A stretch of DNA of 64,000 nucleotides from Clostridiales bacterium (GTDB lineage Bacteria > Bacillota > Clostridia > Saccharofermentanales > Saccharofermentanaceae). Each line of letters begins with the position of its first letter. Positions within the stretch are counted from its first letter, which is position 1. This document shows, one piece after another, positions 1 to 9,207 of the stretch. The DNA lies in NCBI GenBank assembly GCA_017554745.1, contig JAFZHS010000003.1:19609-83608 (forward strand), written 5' to 3'. Below the pieces are notes generated by a model. The model saw nothing but the letters and a program-made list of their open reading frames with translations. It made no database searches and had not been told where the DNA came from. The translations under genes and the position numbers were made by a program.

Positions 1-1116
1 ACCTTTGAACCCATTCTTGATGAGTTCGAGAAGAAAAAGCAGAAGATCGTATATCTTACATGTTCCAAAGACGATCCGGTCTTCAATAAGAATTACAAAT
101 ACATCACCGGCGAATTCATCGGAGAGGGCAATAAGGCATACTCCAAACTTAATCTTTTGAATGCATCGGTAGTCCTGTCTTCGACACCGAGCCTTGATGT
201 TTTCCAGTGGAAGCGCTCGAAAAACGTAGACTGCTACATTCACATCCCTCATATGGCCAGTGATATCATCCTGTACCGTATGTTCAGCGTAGACCACTTT
301 GACGCCATCATCCTTCCCGGAATCTATCAGGAAGAGCCTCTCCGCGAGCTGGAGAAGATCCGCAAGATGGAGCCCAGAGACATGGTCCTTTGCGGAATCC
401 CTTATATGGATGAGATGAAGAAAAGGCTTGAAGCATCAGGAGAGGTCCCTCCCCACGAGAGAACAGTCCTCTTGGCACCTACATGGGGCGAGAACGGAAT
501 CCTCTCAAAGTACGGCGAGAGACTGATCGATGCTCTGGTATCCACAGGCTATAAGGTTATAGTCAGACCTCACCCGCAGTCTTTCACCACCGAAAAAGAG
601 ATCATCGACAGGCTTACCGCAAAATACAATGATCCTTCAAAGGTAGAGTGGAACAGAGATAACGATAACTTCGAAGTATTGAGAATGTCAGACATCCTAA
701 TCTCGGATTTCTCAGGCGTTATCTTCGATTTTGCACTGGTATTCAATAAGCCCGTTATCTACACTGATCCTTCCACGATCGACACGGGTGTTTTCGATGC
801 TTACTGGATCAAGGAGACTCCCTGGACATTCAGGATCTTGCCCGAGCTTGGAATCGAACTCAGTGAAGACAATGTCGACAACATCAAAGATATCATCGAC
901 AAATGTATCGAGGATCCTTCCTTTAAGAAGGGCCGCGAGATAGCGCGCTCCGAGTCATGGGGATATATCGGCGAAGGCGCCAAGAGATCTGCTGATTTCG
1001 TCATAAAGAAATATAACGAAGTCGTCAAAAAGAAAAAGCAGGCAGAGAAGGTCAAGGCAAGGAATGCCAAAAAGGCCGCCAAAAGAAAATTCACTCTGGC
1101 AAAAAGCAGGAGTTAA
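1..1116 (+). CDS. CDP-glycerol glycerophosphotransferase-like protein, unit 1 (5' end outside window)
   Basis: The reading frame is open from the first base, and its first codons match the internal part of the two full-length paralogues at 5039 and 15152, so the true start lies upstream. Visible motifs are RPHPQS, a SDFSGVIFD segment near the C-terminus and a Lys/Arg-rich tail. These fit the GT-B fold TagB/TagF family (PF04464), which transfers polyol-phosphate from a CDP-activated donor on the cytoplasmic face of the membrane. Where classic TagF has a WHG-type motif, this protein has a HIPHMASD segment. The next gene, a YidC-phosphatase fusion, begins 6 nt after the stop, so the two are almost certainly co-translated. 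The donor and acceptor cannot be told from sequence. Confidence 0.85.
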   Translation, partial: TFEPILDEFEKKKQKIVYLTCSKDDPVFNKNYKYITGEFIGEGNKAYSKLNLLNASVVLSSTPSLDVFQWKRSKNVDCYIHIPHMASDIILYRMFSVDHFDAIILPGIYQEEPLRELEKIRKMEPRDMVLCGIPYMDEMKKRLEASGEVPPHERTVLLAPTWGENGILSKYGERLIDALVSTGYKVIVRPHPQSFTTEKEIIDRLTAKYNDPSKVEWNRDNDNFEVLRMSDILISDFSGVIFDFALVFNKPVIYTDPSTIDTGVFDAYWIKETPWTFRILPELGIELSEDNVDNIKDIIDKCIEDPSFKKGREIARSESWGYIGEGAKRSADFVIKKYNEVVKKKKQAEKVKARNAKKAAKRKFTLAKSRS

Positions 1117-1122
1117 TCAAAG

Positions 1123-3882
1123 ATGTCATTTCTATCAAGTCTGTACACGTTATTGATCACACCTCTTGAACTTCTTTTCGAAGTCATATTCACGATCGCA
1201 AATAAAGTTATCGGCAACGAAGGCTTATCTATCATCTTCTTAAGCCTTGCAGTTAACTTCCTCGTTCTCCCGCTGTACAAGAGAGCCGATGAGCTCCAGG
1301 CGGAAGAGCGTGATATCCAGGCCGTAATGGCTCCCCACGTCAAGCACATAAAGAAGAAGTTCAAAGGCGACGAGCGCTTCTTCATGCTCCAGGAGTATTA
1401 CAAGATCAATCACTATAAGCCGGTCTACGCGCTCAAGAGCTCGGTATCTCTCCTTTTGCAGATCCCGTTCTTCATGGCGGCATATAACCTCCTGTCACAC
1501 ATGCAGAGCCTTCAGGGAATGCAGTTTGGCATTCTCTCCGACTTAGGAAAAGAAGACGCACTCTTCATGATCGGGAGCTTTCCTGTCAACGTCCTCCCGA
1601 TACTCATGACGGTCATCAACATCATATCGGGAATCATCTATACGAAGGGACATCCATTAAGGTCAAAGATCCAGGTATACGGTCTTGCTGCAGTATTCCT
1701 CGTTCTGCTCTACCGCTCACCTTCAGGGCTTGTATTCTACTGGCTCCTCAACAACGTATTCTCACTCGTTAAGAACATTTTCTATAAGCTCAAGAACCCC
1801 AAGAAGGTATTGAGCATCGTACTTGCCATAGCAGGCGTTATCGGTCTTGTCCTTACCGCAATGATAAAGAGACCGGATTACGAATTAAGAGAAAAGATGC
1901 TCCTTGCATTCGGCTGTATCCTGCTCATGCTTCCTCTTATCTCACGCAAGGTCAAGTTTGAGAAGATCATCCCGCCTGTCAAAAAGGATGCAGGCGCATT
2001 CTTTGCCGGCACTGTGTTAATGGCACTGATCACCGGACTTTTGATCCCGGCTTCTGTCATTAATGCTTCTCCTGAAGAATTCTGCAATATCCTGAATCCT
2101 TCCAATCCTTTTATTTACGTTGTAAATTCGATGCTCTTGTCCTTCGGCAGCTGGGTCCTTTGGGGCGGCGTATTCTACTTCTTCATGAGCGACAAGGTCA
2201 AGGCCATGTTCAGCGTCGGAATATGGATCATCTGCGGAGTATCTTTATTCAATTACATGCTTGTCGGCACGGATCTCGGCATGCTTTCTACGACGCTTCA
2301 GTTTGAAGGCGCTCCGTCTTTCAGAGTCAGAGAATATTGCTTTAACCTTATCGTCATCGCGGCTATAGCTGCTGTTCTCTACTTCATCTATAAGAAGATC
2401 CCCAAGATCGTCAAGTCGCTTCTCGTGATCGGCATTCTTACGATCATCGTTATCGGCGCAAAGTACGGTATCTACATTACGAAAACATATAAGGACAGCT
2501 TCCTCGGCGATGCCGAATACACAAGCTCTTCAGAAGATGATGTGCCCACTATCCCTTTGAGCAAGGACGGCCAGAACGTTGTCGTGCTCATGGTAGACCG
2601 TGCCATCGGTTCCTTCGTTCCGTATATGATGAATGAAAAGCCTGAACTGGCAGAACAGTTCGACGGCTTCACATATTATCCCAACACTATCTCCTACGGT
2701 ATATTCACCAATGTCGGTTCGCCTGCTTTATACGGCGGATACGATTACACTCCTGAGAATATCAACGAGAGGGATAACATAAGTCTTGCCGAGAAGCAGA
2801 ACGAAGCGCTCAGGGTCATGCCTGTCATCTTCGGCGAGAATGACTATAACGTAACGATCTTCGATCCTTCTTATGCGAACTATAAATGGAATCCTGACCT
2901 GTCGATCTATGACGATCATCCGGAGTTCCACTGTTACAACACGATGGGATATTTCAATGCTTTTGAAGACGAGAATGTCAGCGGCAATGTTGACAACATC
3001 GCATCCAGCCTGGATGCCGTCCGCAACCGCAACTTCTTCTGCTATTCAATGATGAAGACGGCTCCTCTTATCCTGCAGGAGACGCTCTATGACGGTGGTA
3101 TGTACAACGTATCTTCCACGGCTTCTGTAGTCATGCAGAGAATGTTCAGCTCCACCAGAAGTTCGGGCTATTCCATGTCTTTCCTGGAATCTTATGCCGT
3201 CCTCAAAAAGCTCCCTGAGATCACTGTCGTCAATGACAGCTCAGAGAACACTTTCCTGATGATGGCCAATAACACGGCGCACTCCCAGTGCTTATTGCAG
3301 GAGCCCGATTATGTTCCCGCACTCACAGTCGATAACGCCGCATATGACGTCGATATGGAAGCGCGCTACACCGTTAACGGCATCACGATGCCTCTTGAGA
3401 ACGAGAAGCAGGTATCCCACTATCACGTTAATATGGCTGCATTCCTTAAGCTCGGTGAGTGGTTTGATTATCTGCGCGAGCAGGGTGTCTGGGACAACAC
3501 CAGGATCATTATCGTCGCTGACCACGGAAGAGGCCTGCACCAGTTCGGCGTCACCTGCAACGGCTACGATGTACAAGACTATATGCCTGCGCTCCTGGTA
3601 AAGGATTTCAACGCTACCGGCTTTACGGTAAACGAGGAATTCATGACTAACGCCGACACTCCGACTCTTGCATTCAAAGACCTCATCGAGAATCCCGTTA
3701 ATCCGGCTACAGGACACCCGATCAATTCTGATCCTAAAAACGGACCTCAGCATGTTCTCTATTCGGAGGTCTGGAGCACGACAGATAACGACGGCAACAA
3801 ATTCGTTCCCGGCTCATGGTTCTGCTTCGAAGGTGATGATATTTACGACGCGGAGAACTGGTCATACTTGGGCGATTACTGA
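1123..3882 (+). CDS. YidC/Oxa1-type module fused to alkaline-phosphatase/sulfatase-superfamily domain, unit 1
   Basis: This 919-aa protein has three parts. Residues ~1-230 resemble YidC/Oxa1 (hydrophobic segment, long charged loop, then LLLQIPFF and SPSGLVFYWLLNN, the latter like the PSGLVLYY segment of YidC). Residues ~230-460 hold further membrane spans. Residues ~480-919 form an extracellular phosphatase/sulfatase-fold domain of the kind seen in lipoteichoic acid synthases. Candidate active-site residues are D492 (VLMVDRA), T529 as nucleophile (YGIFTNVGSPALYGG), H720 (TAHSQC) and D800/H801 (VADHGRG). All are shared by the four paralogues here. The Arg of the YidC groove is replaced by N45. 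AGGAGT lies ahead of the ATG. I infer a phosphoglycerol or other phospho-transferase working on the product of the preceding TagB-like enzyme. Confidence 0.88.
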   Translation: MSFLSSLYTLLITPLELLFEVIFTIANKVIGNEGLSIIFLSLAVNFLVLPLYKRADELQAEERDIQAVMAPHVKHIKKKFKGDERFFMLQEYYKINHYKPVYALKSSVSLLLQIPFFMAAYNLLSHMQSLQGMQFGILSDLGKEDALFMIGSFPVNVLPILMTVINIISGIIYTKGHPLRSKIQVYGLAAVFLVLLYRSPSGLVFYWLLNNVFSLVKNIFYKLKNPKKVLSIVLAIAGVIGLVLTAMIKRPDYELREKMLLAFGCILLMLPLISRKVKFEKIIPPVKKDAGAFFAGTVLMALITGLLIPASVINASPEEFCNILNPSNPFIYVVNSMLLSFGSWVLWGGVFYFFMSDKVKAMFSVGIWIICGVSLFNYMLVGTDLGMLSTTLQFEGAPSFRVREYCFNLIVIAAIAAVLYFIYKKIPKIVKSLLVIGILTIIVIGAKYGIYITKTYKDSFLGDAEYTSSSEDDVPTIPLSKDGQNVVVLMVDRAIGSFVPYMMNEKPELAEQFDGFTYYPNTISYGIFTNVGSPALYGGYDYTPENINERDNISLAEKQNEALRVMPVIFGENDYNVTIFDPSYANYKWNPDLSIYDDHPEFHCYNTMGYFNAFEDENVSGNVDNIASSLDAVRNRNFFCYSMMKTAPLILQETLYDGGMYNVSSTASVVMQRMFSSTRSSGYSMSFLESYAVLKKLPEITVVNDSSENTFLMMANNTAHSQCLLQEPDYVPALTVDNAAYDVDMEARYTVNGITMPLENEKQVSHYHVNMAAFLKLGEWFDYLREQGVWDNTRIIIVADHGRGLHQFGVTCNGYDVQDYMPALLVKDFNATGFTVNEEFMTNADTPTLAFKDLIENPVNPATGHPINSDPKNGPQHVLYSEVWSTTDNDGNKFVPGSWFCFEGDDIYDAENWSYLGDY

Positions 3883-3894
3883 TAAGGGCTTTTT

Positions 3895-4374
3895 ATGCTC
3901 ATACATCCGATACAGCCTGTTTTTGATAAGGATTCAAGGGTACTTATACTTGGAAGTTTTCCGTCGGTAAAATCAAGAGAAGAAGGCTTCTTCTACGGAC
4001 ATCCGCAGAACCGCTTCTGGAAAGTTACCGCAAAGGTTTTCGGCGAGCAAACCCCTCTGACGGTCAGTGATAAGAAAGCATTCCTTCTCAGGAATCACAT
4101 CGCTCTGTGGGATGTCATCGGTTCATGCGAGATCGAGGGTTCTTCAGATTCCAGCATCAGAAACGTTTCCGTAAACGATATCTCAGTGATCCTGAACACC
4201 GCGGACATCAAGGCTGTTTTTCTTAACGGTCAAAAAGCGTATCAGCTATATAAGAAATACCTGTTTCCTGTCATCTGCCGCGAAGGAATATGCCTGCCTT
4301 CGACAAGTCCTGCTAATGCTGCATGGAACCTTGAGAAGCTGACAGAAGAATGGAAAGCGATCAGTAAGACATAA
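3895..4374 (+). CDS. DNA-deoxyinosine (hypoxanthine) glycosylase, UDG family 6-like
   Basis: This 159-aa protein carries the segment LILGSFPSVKSREEGFFYG (residues 17-35) followed by HPQNRFW (36-42), and a C-terminal LPSTSPANAAW. These are hallmarks of the hypoxanthine-DNA glycosylase branch of the uracil-DNA glycosylase superfamily, which removes deaminated adenine from DNA. The length is usual for the family. It starts 12 nt after the stop of the unit 1 fusion protein, with an AAGGG ribosome binding site, so it probably shares that transcript even though its repair role is unrelated. Transcription ends at the strong hairpin at 4375-4409. It is absent after the paralogous unit 2, which suggests it was inserted or lost after the units duplicated. 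Confidence 0.85.
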   Translation: MLIHPIQPVFDKDSRVLILGSFPSVKSREEGFFYGHPQNRFWKVTAKVFGEQTPLTVSDKKAFLLRNHIALWDVIGSCEIEGSSDSSIRNVSVNDISVILNTADIKAVFLNGQKAYQLYKKYLFPVICREGICLPSTSPANAAWNLEKLTEEWKAISKT

Positions 4375-4409
4375 AAATACCCGGAGCCTCTATCAGACTC
4401 CGGGTATTT
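4375..4409. terminator. Bidirectional Rho-independent terminator
   Basis: A perfect 12-bp stem (AAATACCCGGAG / CTCCGGGTATTT) with an 11-nt loop lies between two convergent genes. A/T runs are present on both flanks, so it can serve both strands. Confidence 0.85.
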
Positions 4410-4430
4410 GCTGTCTCAGAATAAAAACTT

Positions 4431-4826
4431 TTAACCTTCTACCTTACCTATCAGTCTGTCGTCTGAGGTATAGAAAGCATATGAGATAAGATCAGGACGG
4501 ATCTTGTACTGCTTCTCGAACTTGTCCTTAAGCTCGATCAACTCCTTCTCGTATCCGGCCTGCAGAAGAGCTGACTTCATGGCAACGATCTGCGTATCAT
4601 CCAGATAATTCTTGAAATAGAAATTACAGTAGATCGAATTCTCCTTTACCTCAAGAGTAACCTCTCTCATATTATCCCGGACATCAGGATCTTTCTTTAA
4701 TTCTTCAATAACATAATCGATCTCTCTTTGGTTGATTCTCTCTTCAAGAGTGTTGCCCCTGTAGCATCCTGCCAACAGGAAGATGCACATGAAGACAGTC
4801 ATGACGTTGATCATTGCTTTACGCAT
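4431..4826 (-). CDS. Small lipoprotein, paralogue of 9208-9600
   Basis: This 131-aa protein starts with a signal peptide ending in a lipobox (LLAGC, Cys21). About 110 residues of mixed alpha/beta, charged sequence follow, with no catalytic motif I recognise. It clearly resembles the protein at 9208-9600: same length, a shared KxxIRPDLISYAFYTSDD-type C-terminal stretch and a shared FMCIF signal region. It resembles small uncharacterised clostridial lipoproteins, and I do not assign a function. It is convergent with unit 1 and divergent from unit 2. TTCCTCC on the plus strand gives a good GGAGGAA ribosome binding site. Confidence 0.8.
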   Translation of the reverse strand: MRKAMINVMTVFMCIFLLAGCYRGNTLEERINQREIDYVIEELKKDPDVRDNMREVTLEVKENSIYCNFYFKNYLDDTQIVAMKSALLQAGYEKELIELKDKFEKQYKIRPDLISYAFYTSDDRLIGKVEG

Positions 4827-4868
4827 ATTTTTTCCTCCCCGAAAAATGTGTTTTACCCCAACAGTTCA

Positions 4869-4898
4869 ATGGTACTTGATTGCCCGCCATTGTGTCAA
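4869..4898 (-). promoter_or_regulatory. Possible sigma-A promoter for the small lipoprotein at 4431
   Basis: On the minus strand there is TTGACA (4898-4893), an 18-nt spacer and TACCAT (4874-4869), about 45 nt upstream of the ATG. The -35 is perfect and the -10 is moderate. Confidence 0.45.
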
Positions 4899-4956
4899 TG
4901 AAATTTGAAAACAATACGGTATTCTTCTGGCGTCTTTATGCCTTCGCGGCCTCATG

Positions 4957-4985
4957 TTGAACTAAAATATTATAAATTTTATAAT
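4957..4985 (+). promoter_or_regulatory. Sigma-A promoter for unit 2
   Basis: TTGAAC (4957-4962), a 17-nt spacer and TATAAT (4980-4985) lie about 50 nt upstream of the unit 2 TagB-like gene. This is a near-consensus housekeeping promoter, so unit 2 is its own transcription unit. Confidence 0.75.
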
Positions 4986-5038
4986 AAATAGATTAGAATT
5001 GACTATTTAATGATGCCATTTAAGAAGGAAGTCTTCAG

Positions 5039-6349
5039 ATGGGTTTGATCAAGATCTTATATATAGATCCCGGTACGGGAGGAATGCTTTTTACGCTGGT
5101 ATTCGGACTTTTCAGCGTATTGGTCTTCTCGTTCCGTACACTGTTTATGAGAATGAAATTCTCCGGCGGCGGCGGGAAAAACGCAAGACATGACGAGAAG
5201 AAAAACCTCCTTGTGATATACGCCGAGAGCAAGAGATATTGGAATATCTTCAAGCCGCTTTTGGATGAGTTTGAAAAAAGAGAGCAGAAGATCACTTACC
5301 TTACAGGCTCCAAAGACGATCCTGTCTTCAAAGAAAAGTATCAATACATCACGCCGGAATTCCTGGGTGATGGCAACAAAGTCTTTTCAAAACTTAATCT
5401 TCTGTACGCTTCCGTGGTCCTTACCACTACTCCGAGCCTTGATGTCTTCCAGTGGAAACGTTCTAAAAATGTAGATTGCTACATCTATATCTCTCACAAC
5501 CCGAATGACATTACGATGTACCGCATGTTTGGTATTGACCACTACGACGCGCTCATCTTATCCGGCAAGTATCAGGAGGAACAGGCCAGACAATTAGAAA
5601 AGCTGCGCAACTATAAGCCCAAAGACATAGCGCTTTGCGGCCTTCCATTTATGGATGAGATGAAAAAACGGCTGGATGCTTCAGGCGAAGTCCCTCCTCA
5701 TGAGAAGACTGTTCTTCTGGCGCCCACCTGGGGCGAGAGCGGTTTGCTTTCTAAGTACGGAGAGAAATTCATCGATGCCCTGATCTCGACAGGCTATAAG
5801 ATCATACTGAGACCTCACCCCCAGTCATTTACGACAGAAAAAGAACTCATGGACCGCCTGATGGCCAAATATAAGGACAATGAGAAATTCTCATGGAACA
5901 GGGATAACGATAATTTCGAGGTCTTGAGACAGTCTGATGTCCTGATATCGGATTTCTCCGGCGTTATTTTTGACTATGCCCTCGTATTTGATAAACCGAT
6001 CATCTATACGGATACAAAAGTCGACATGAGTCCCTTTGATGCCTTCTGGCTTAAGGAAGAGCCCTGGACTTTCAAGATCCTTCCGAAGATCGGTCTAGAG
6101 CTCAACGACGATAACATATCAGACGTTAAAGAGATCATCGACAAATGCACAGATGATCCGGTTTTCGCACAAGGCAGAAAAGAAGCCCGTGAAGAGACCT
6201 GGGTCCACATGGGTGAAGGCACAAAAAGGTCTGTTGACTTCGTAATAAAGAAATACGAAGAGGCAGTTGCCATGAAGAAAAAGAAGAGGGTGGCTGTTGC
6301 AGCCAAAAACCAGACACCTAAGCTCTTTAAGAAGGAGGGTAAAAAATAA
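5039..6349 (+). CDS. CDP-glycerol glycerophosphotransferase-like protein, unit 2
   Basis: This 436-aa protein is a complete TagB/TagF-family paralogue of the partial gene at the window start. It begins with a short LYIDPGTGGMLFT motif (residues 7-19) and one hydrophobic segment (to ~37), which would anchor it at the membrane. The cytoplasmic GT-B domain follows. RPHP lies at 258-261 and SDFSG at 304-308. H153 in an SHNPND segment replaces the usual WHG-type histidine motif. The C-terminal tail is Lys-rich. The gene overlaps the next start codon by one base (TAATG), with AAGGAGGG just before it, so translation of the pair is coupled. I infer polyol-phosphate transfer for a surface polymer. The substrate is not determinable. 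Confidence 0.88.
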   Translation: MGLIKILYIDPGTGGMLFTLVFGLFSVLVFSFRTLFMRMKFSGGGGKNARHDEKKNLLVIYAESKRYWNIFKPLLDEFEKREQKITYLTGSKDDPVFKEKYQYITPEFLGDGNKVFSKLNLLYASVVLTTTPSLDVFQWKRSKNVDCYIYISHNPNDITMYRMFGIDHYDALILSGKYQEEQARQLEKLRNYKPKDIALCGLPFMDEMKKRLDASGEVPPHEKTVLLAPTWGESGLLSKYGEKFIDALISTGYKIILRPHPQSFTTEKELMDRLMAKYKDNEKFSWNRDNDNFEVLRQSDVLISDFSGVIFDYALVFDKPIIYTDTKVDMSPFDAFWLKEEPWTFKILPKIGLELNDDNISDVKEIIDKCTDDPVFAQGRKEAREETWVHMGEGTKRSVDFVIKKYEEAVAMKKKKRVAVAAKNQTPKLFKKEGKK

Positions 6350-9117
6350 TGTCATTCTTTACTATCCTTTACACGCTTATTATCTATCCCATCGAGCTGT
6401 TATTCGAGAACATCTTTATGATCGCGAACAGAATAATCGGCAATACCGGATTATCCATAATCTTCTTAAGTCTTGCCGTTAACTTCCTCGTGCTTCCTTT
6501 GTATCAGCGCGCGGACGAACTGCAGGCTGAAGAACGCGACATACAGAAAGAGATGGCGTTCGGCATAAAACATATCAAGCGCACATTCAAAGGCGATGAG
6601 CGTTTCTTCATGATCCAGGAGTATTACCGTCTGCACAATTACAAGCCGGTATATGCTCTTAAGAGCTCATTATCACTGCTCCTGCAGATCCCTTTCTTCA
6701 TCGCCGCTTATAACCTTCTGTCAGGCATGCAGAGTCTTCAGGGAATGTCTTTCGGGTTTATTTCCGATCTCGGCAAAGAAGACGCGATGTTTATGATCGG
6801 AAGCTTCCCTGTTAACATCCTCCCGATACTCATGACCCTCATAAACATCGTATCGGGCATCATCTATACAAAGGGACATCCTCTGAAGTCGAAGATCCAG
6901 GTGTACGGACTTGCTGCAGTATTCCTCGTTCTGCTCTACCGCTCACCTTCCGGCCTTGTCTTCTATTGGCTTTTAAACAACGTGTTCTCACTCGTTAAGA
7001 ATATCTTCTATAAGCTCAAGAACCCTAAGAAGGTGCTTAGCATATTAAGCGCTGCCGCAGGCGTTGCATTACTCGTTTTCACAGCCTTTAATGCCGGCCT
7101 GGACATAAGACAGAAGGTGCTGCTCATTGCTGTCAGCGCACTGCTCTTAGTGCCTTCTGTAGTCATCTTTAAGGCAAAGAAGGATAAGCTCAAGCCTTCT
7201 AAAACCACAGTAAAGGATACTGCCGCATTCTATCTGGGCGCTGTCCTGATGGCCCTGCTTACAGGCCTTCTCATTCCCTCCGCGGTCATCAACGATTCCG
7301 CTTTGGAATTCATAGATATCATGGGCACGGTAAAGCCTGCCACTTACATAACGTATACGATGATCGTCTCCTTCGGCAGCTGGGTGCTCTGGGGCGGAAT
7401 CTTCTATTTCTTTATGAGCGAGAAGATGAAGGCTTTCTTCAGTAAAGCGATATGGGTGATCTGCGGCGTAGGTGTGATCAATTACCTGCTTTTCGGAACA
7501 AAACTCGGATATCTGTCTTCCACGCTGAAATACGAGCATACTCCGGTCTTCAAATTCACCGATTATCTTATCAACGCTCTGGCCGTTATAGCCGTAGCTG
7601 CTCTTTTCAGCTGGTTCTATTCAAGATTCCGCAAGGTCTCGAAAATGATCATCGTCATCGGCATCCTGACCGTGGCAGCCATCGGCGGCTTGAACTTTGC
7701 CCTCGTAGCACAGTCATTCAGCTGGTATTCGGACCGCACTACCGCTTATTCCGAAAAGCCGTCCATCCCCTTAAGTACTGACGGTCAAAACGTCGTAGTC
7801 CTTATGCTCGACCGCGCAATGGGACCTGAAATACCCTACATCTTTAACGATATGCCTGAGCTTGCAGAGAAATTCGACGGATTCACTTATTATTCGAATA
7901 CCATTTCTTATGGCTCCTGGACGCTTACAGGCGCTCCCGCATTGTATGGAGGATATGAATATACTCCCGAGAGGATCAATGAGAGAACCGGCCAAAGCCT
8001 TGAAGAAAAGCACAATGAAGCACTGACGGTCATGCCCGCCATCTTCGATGATAATGATTACACCGTAACGATCTGTGATCCTTCTTACGCCGGATACGAA
8101 TTCATTCCGGATCTGTCCATATATGACGCCTATCCGGATTTTAACTGCTACAACACCAACGGCTATTTCAGTTTCTTTGATGATGAAGACAACAGCCAGG
8201 CTGTAGTCACTACTGCTGACCGCTTAAAAGAGATCAGAAACCGTAATTTCTTCTGCTATTCACTGATGAAGATCTCACCTCTAGTACTGCAGGAGACTAT
8301 CTACGATAAGGGCACCTACAATGACTCTTCTGTAGGAAACGACAAGCTCAATGATGTCAGCCTCGCCCAGCAGGTGTACGGCACCACAAAGAGTACCGGA
8401 TACTACATCGATTTCCTTAACGCATACGCTGTACTCGATAATCTCCCCGAGATGACGACTATCGAACAGTCAGACAAAAACACATTCCTGCTTATGGAAA
8501 ACGATACAGCCCACGCTCCGTGCCTTTTACAGGAACCTGATTATGTTCCTGCGATCGAGATCGATAATACTGCTTACGATACGGATATGGTCTCAAGATA
8601 TACCATCGGCGACAGAACGATGAAGATGGAGACCGAGTATCAGGTCATACACGTTCACGCTAATACAGCTGCCCTCATAAAGCTCGGGGAATGGTTTGAT
8701 TACATGCGCGCAAACGGAGTTTATGACAATACCCGCATCATCATCGTAGCTGACCACGGAAGAGCTTTAGGCCAGTTCGACGACGTGATCTGCGAGGGCA
8801 CAGACATCGAGTATTTCACTCCGCTGTTAATGGTCAAAGACTTTAACGCTACCGGATTTACCGTTTCCAATGAATTCATGACCAATGCCGATACGCCGAC
8901 CCTGGCTATGGCAGACATTATCGAGAATCCGGAAAATCCTTTTACGCATAATCCTATTAACTCTGATGCAAAAGCAGGACCCCAGAACATTTTGTTCTCA
9001 GAAGCCATAGACACATCAGATGCCGTAGGATCTGCGTTCCCGGCAGGCAAATGGTATGTATATGAAGGTCAGGATCCTCTGGATGTAAATAACTGGACCT
9101 ATCAGGGCGAGCATTGA
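6349..9117 (+). CDS. YidC/Oxa1-type module fused to alkaline-phosphatase/sulfatase-superfamily domain, unit 2
   Basis: This 922-aa protein has the same architecture as unit 1: a YidC-like module (~1-230), extra membrane spans (~230-455) and an extracellular phosphatase-fold domain. Candidate catalytic and metal ligands are D488 (VLMLDRA), T525 (GSWTLTGAPALYGG), H722 (TAHAPC) and D802/H803 (VADHGRA). N45 again stands where YidC insertases have their groove Arg. Similarity to units 1 and 3 runs along the whole length, but the segment around residues 615-640 and the far C-terminus differ, which may reflect substrate or partner divergence. It is translationally coupled to the preceding TagB-like gene. 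Confidence 0.88.
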   Translation: MSFFTILYTLIIYPIELLFENIFMIANRIIGNTGLSIIFLSLAVNFLVLPLYQRADELQAEERDIQKEMAFGIKHIKRTFKGDERFFMIQEYYRLHNYKPVYALKSSLSLLLQIPFFIAAYNLLSGMQSLQGMSFGFISDLGKEDAMFMIGSFPVNILPILMTLINIVSGIIYTKGHPLKSKIQVYGLAAVFLVLLYRSPSGLVFYWLLNNVFSLVKNIFYKLKNPKKVLSILSAAAGVALLVFTAFNAGLDIRQKVLLIAVSALLLVPSVVIFKAKKDKLKPSKTTVKDTAAFYLGAVLMALLTGLLIPSAVINDSALEFIDIMGTVKPATYITYTMIVSFGSWVLWGGIFYFFMSEKMKAFFSKAIWVICGVGVINYLLFGTKLGYLSSTLKYEHTPVFKFTDYLINALAVIAVAALFSWFYSRFRKVSKMIIVIGILTVAAIGGLNFALVAQSFSWYSDRTTAYSEKPSIPLSTDGQNVVVLMLDRAMGPEIPYIFNDMPELAEKFDGFTYYSNTISYGSWTLTGAPALYGGYEYTPERINERTGQSLEEKHNEALTVMPAIFDDNDYTVTICDPSYAGYEFIPDLSIYDAYPDFNCYNTNGYFSFFDDEDNSQAVVTTADRLKEIRNRNFFCYSLMKISPLVLQETIYDKGTYNDSSVGNDKLNDVSLAQQVYGTTKSTGYYIDFLNAYAVLDNLPEMTTIEQSDKNTFLLMENDTAHAPCLLQEPDYVPAIEIDNTAYDTDMVSRYTIGDRTMKMETEYQVIHVHANTAALIKLGEWFDYMRANGVYDNTRIIIVADHGRALGQFDDVICEGTDIEYFTPLLMVKDFNATGFTVSNEFMTNADTPTLAMADIIENPENPFTHNPINSDAKAGPQNILFSEAIDTSDAVGSAFPAGKWYVYEGQDPLDVNNWTYQGEH

Positions 9118-9147
9118 CCTGAAAAAGCAAATATATGAGCAAAATAA

Positions 9148-9183
9148 ATCCCGGGAACTGCTATTCACTGCTGTTCCCGGGAT
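9148..9183. terminator. Bidirectional Rho-independent terminator
   Basis: A perfect 11-bp stem ATCCCGGGAAC / GTTCCCGGGAT lies between unit 2 and the convergent small lipoprotein. Its position matches that of the hairpin after unit 1 and the glycosylase. Confidence 0.8.
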
Positions 9184-9207
9184 CTTAGTTTTCGATCAAT
9201 AAATTAA

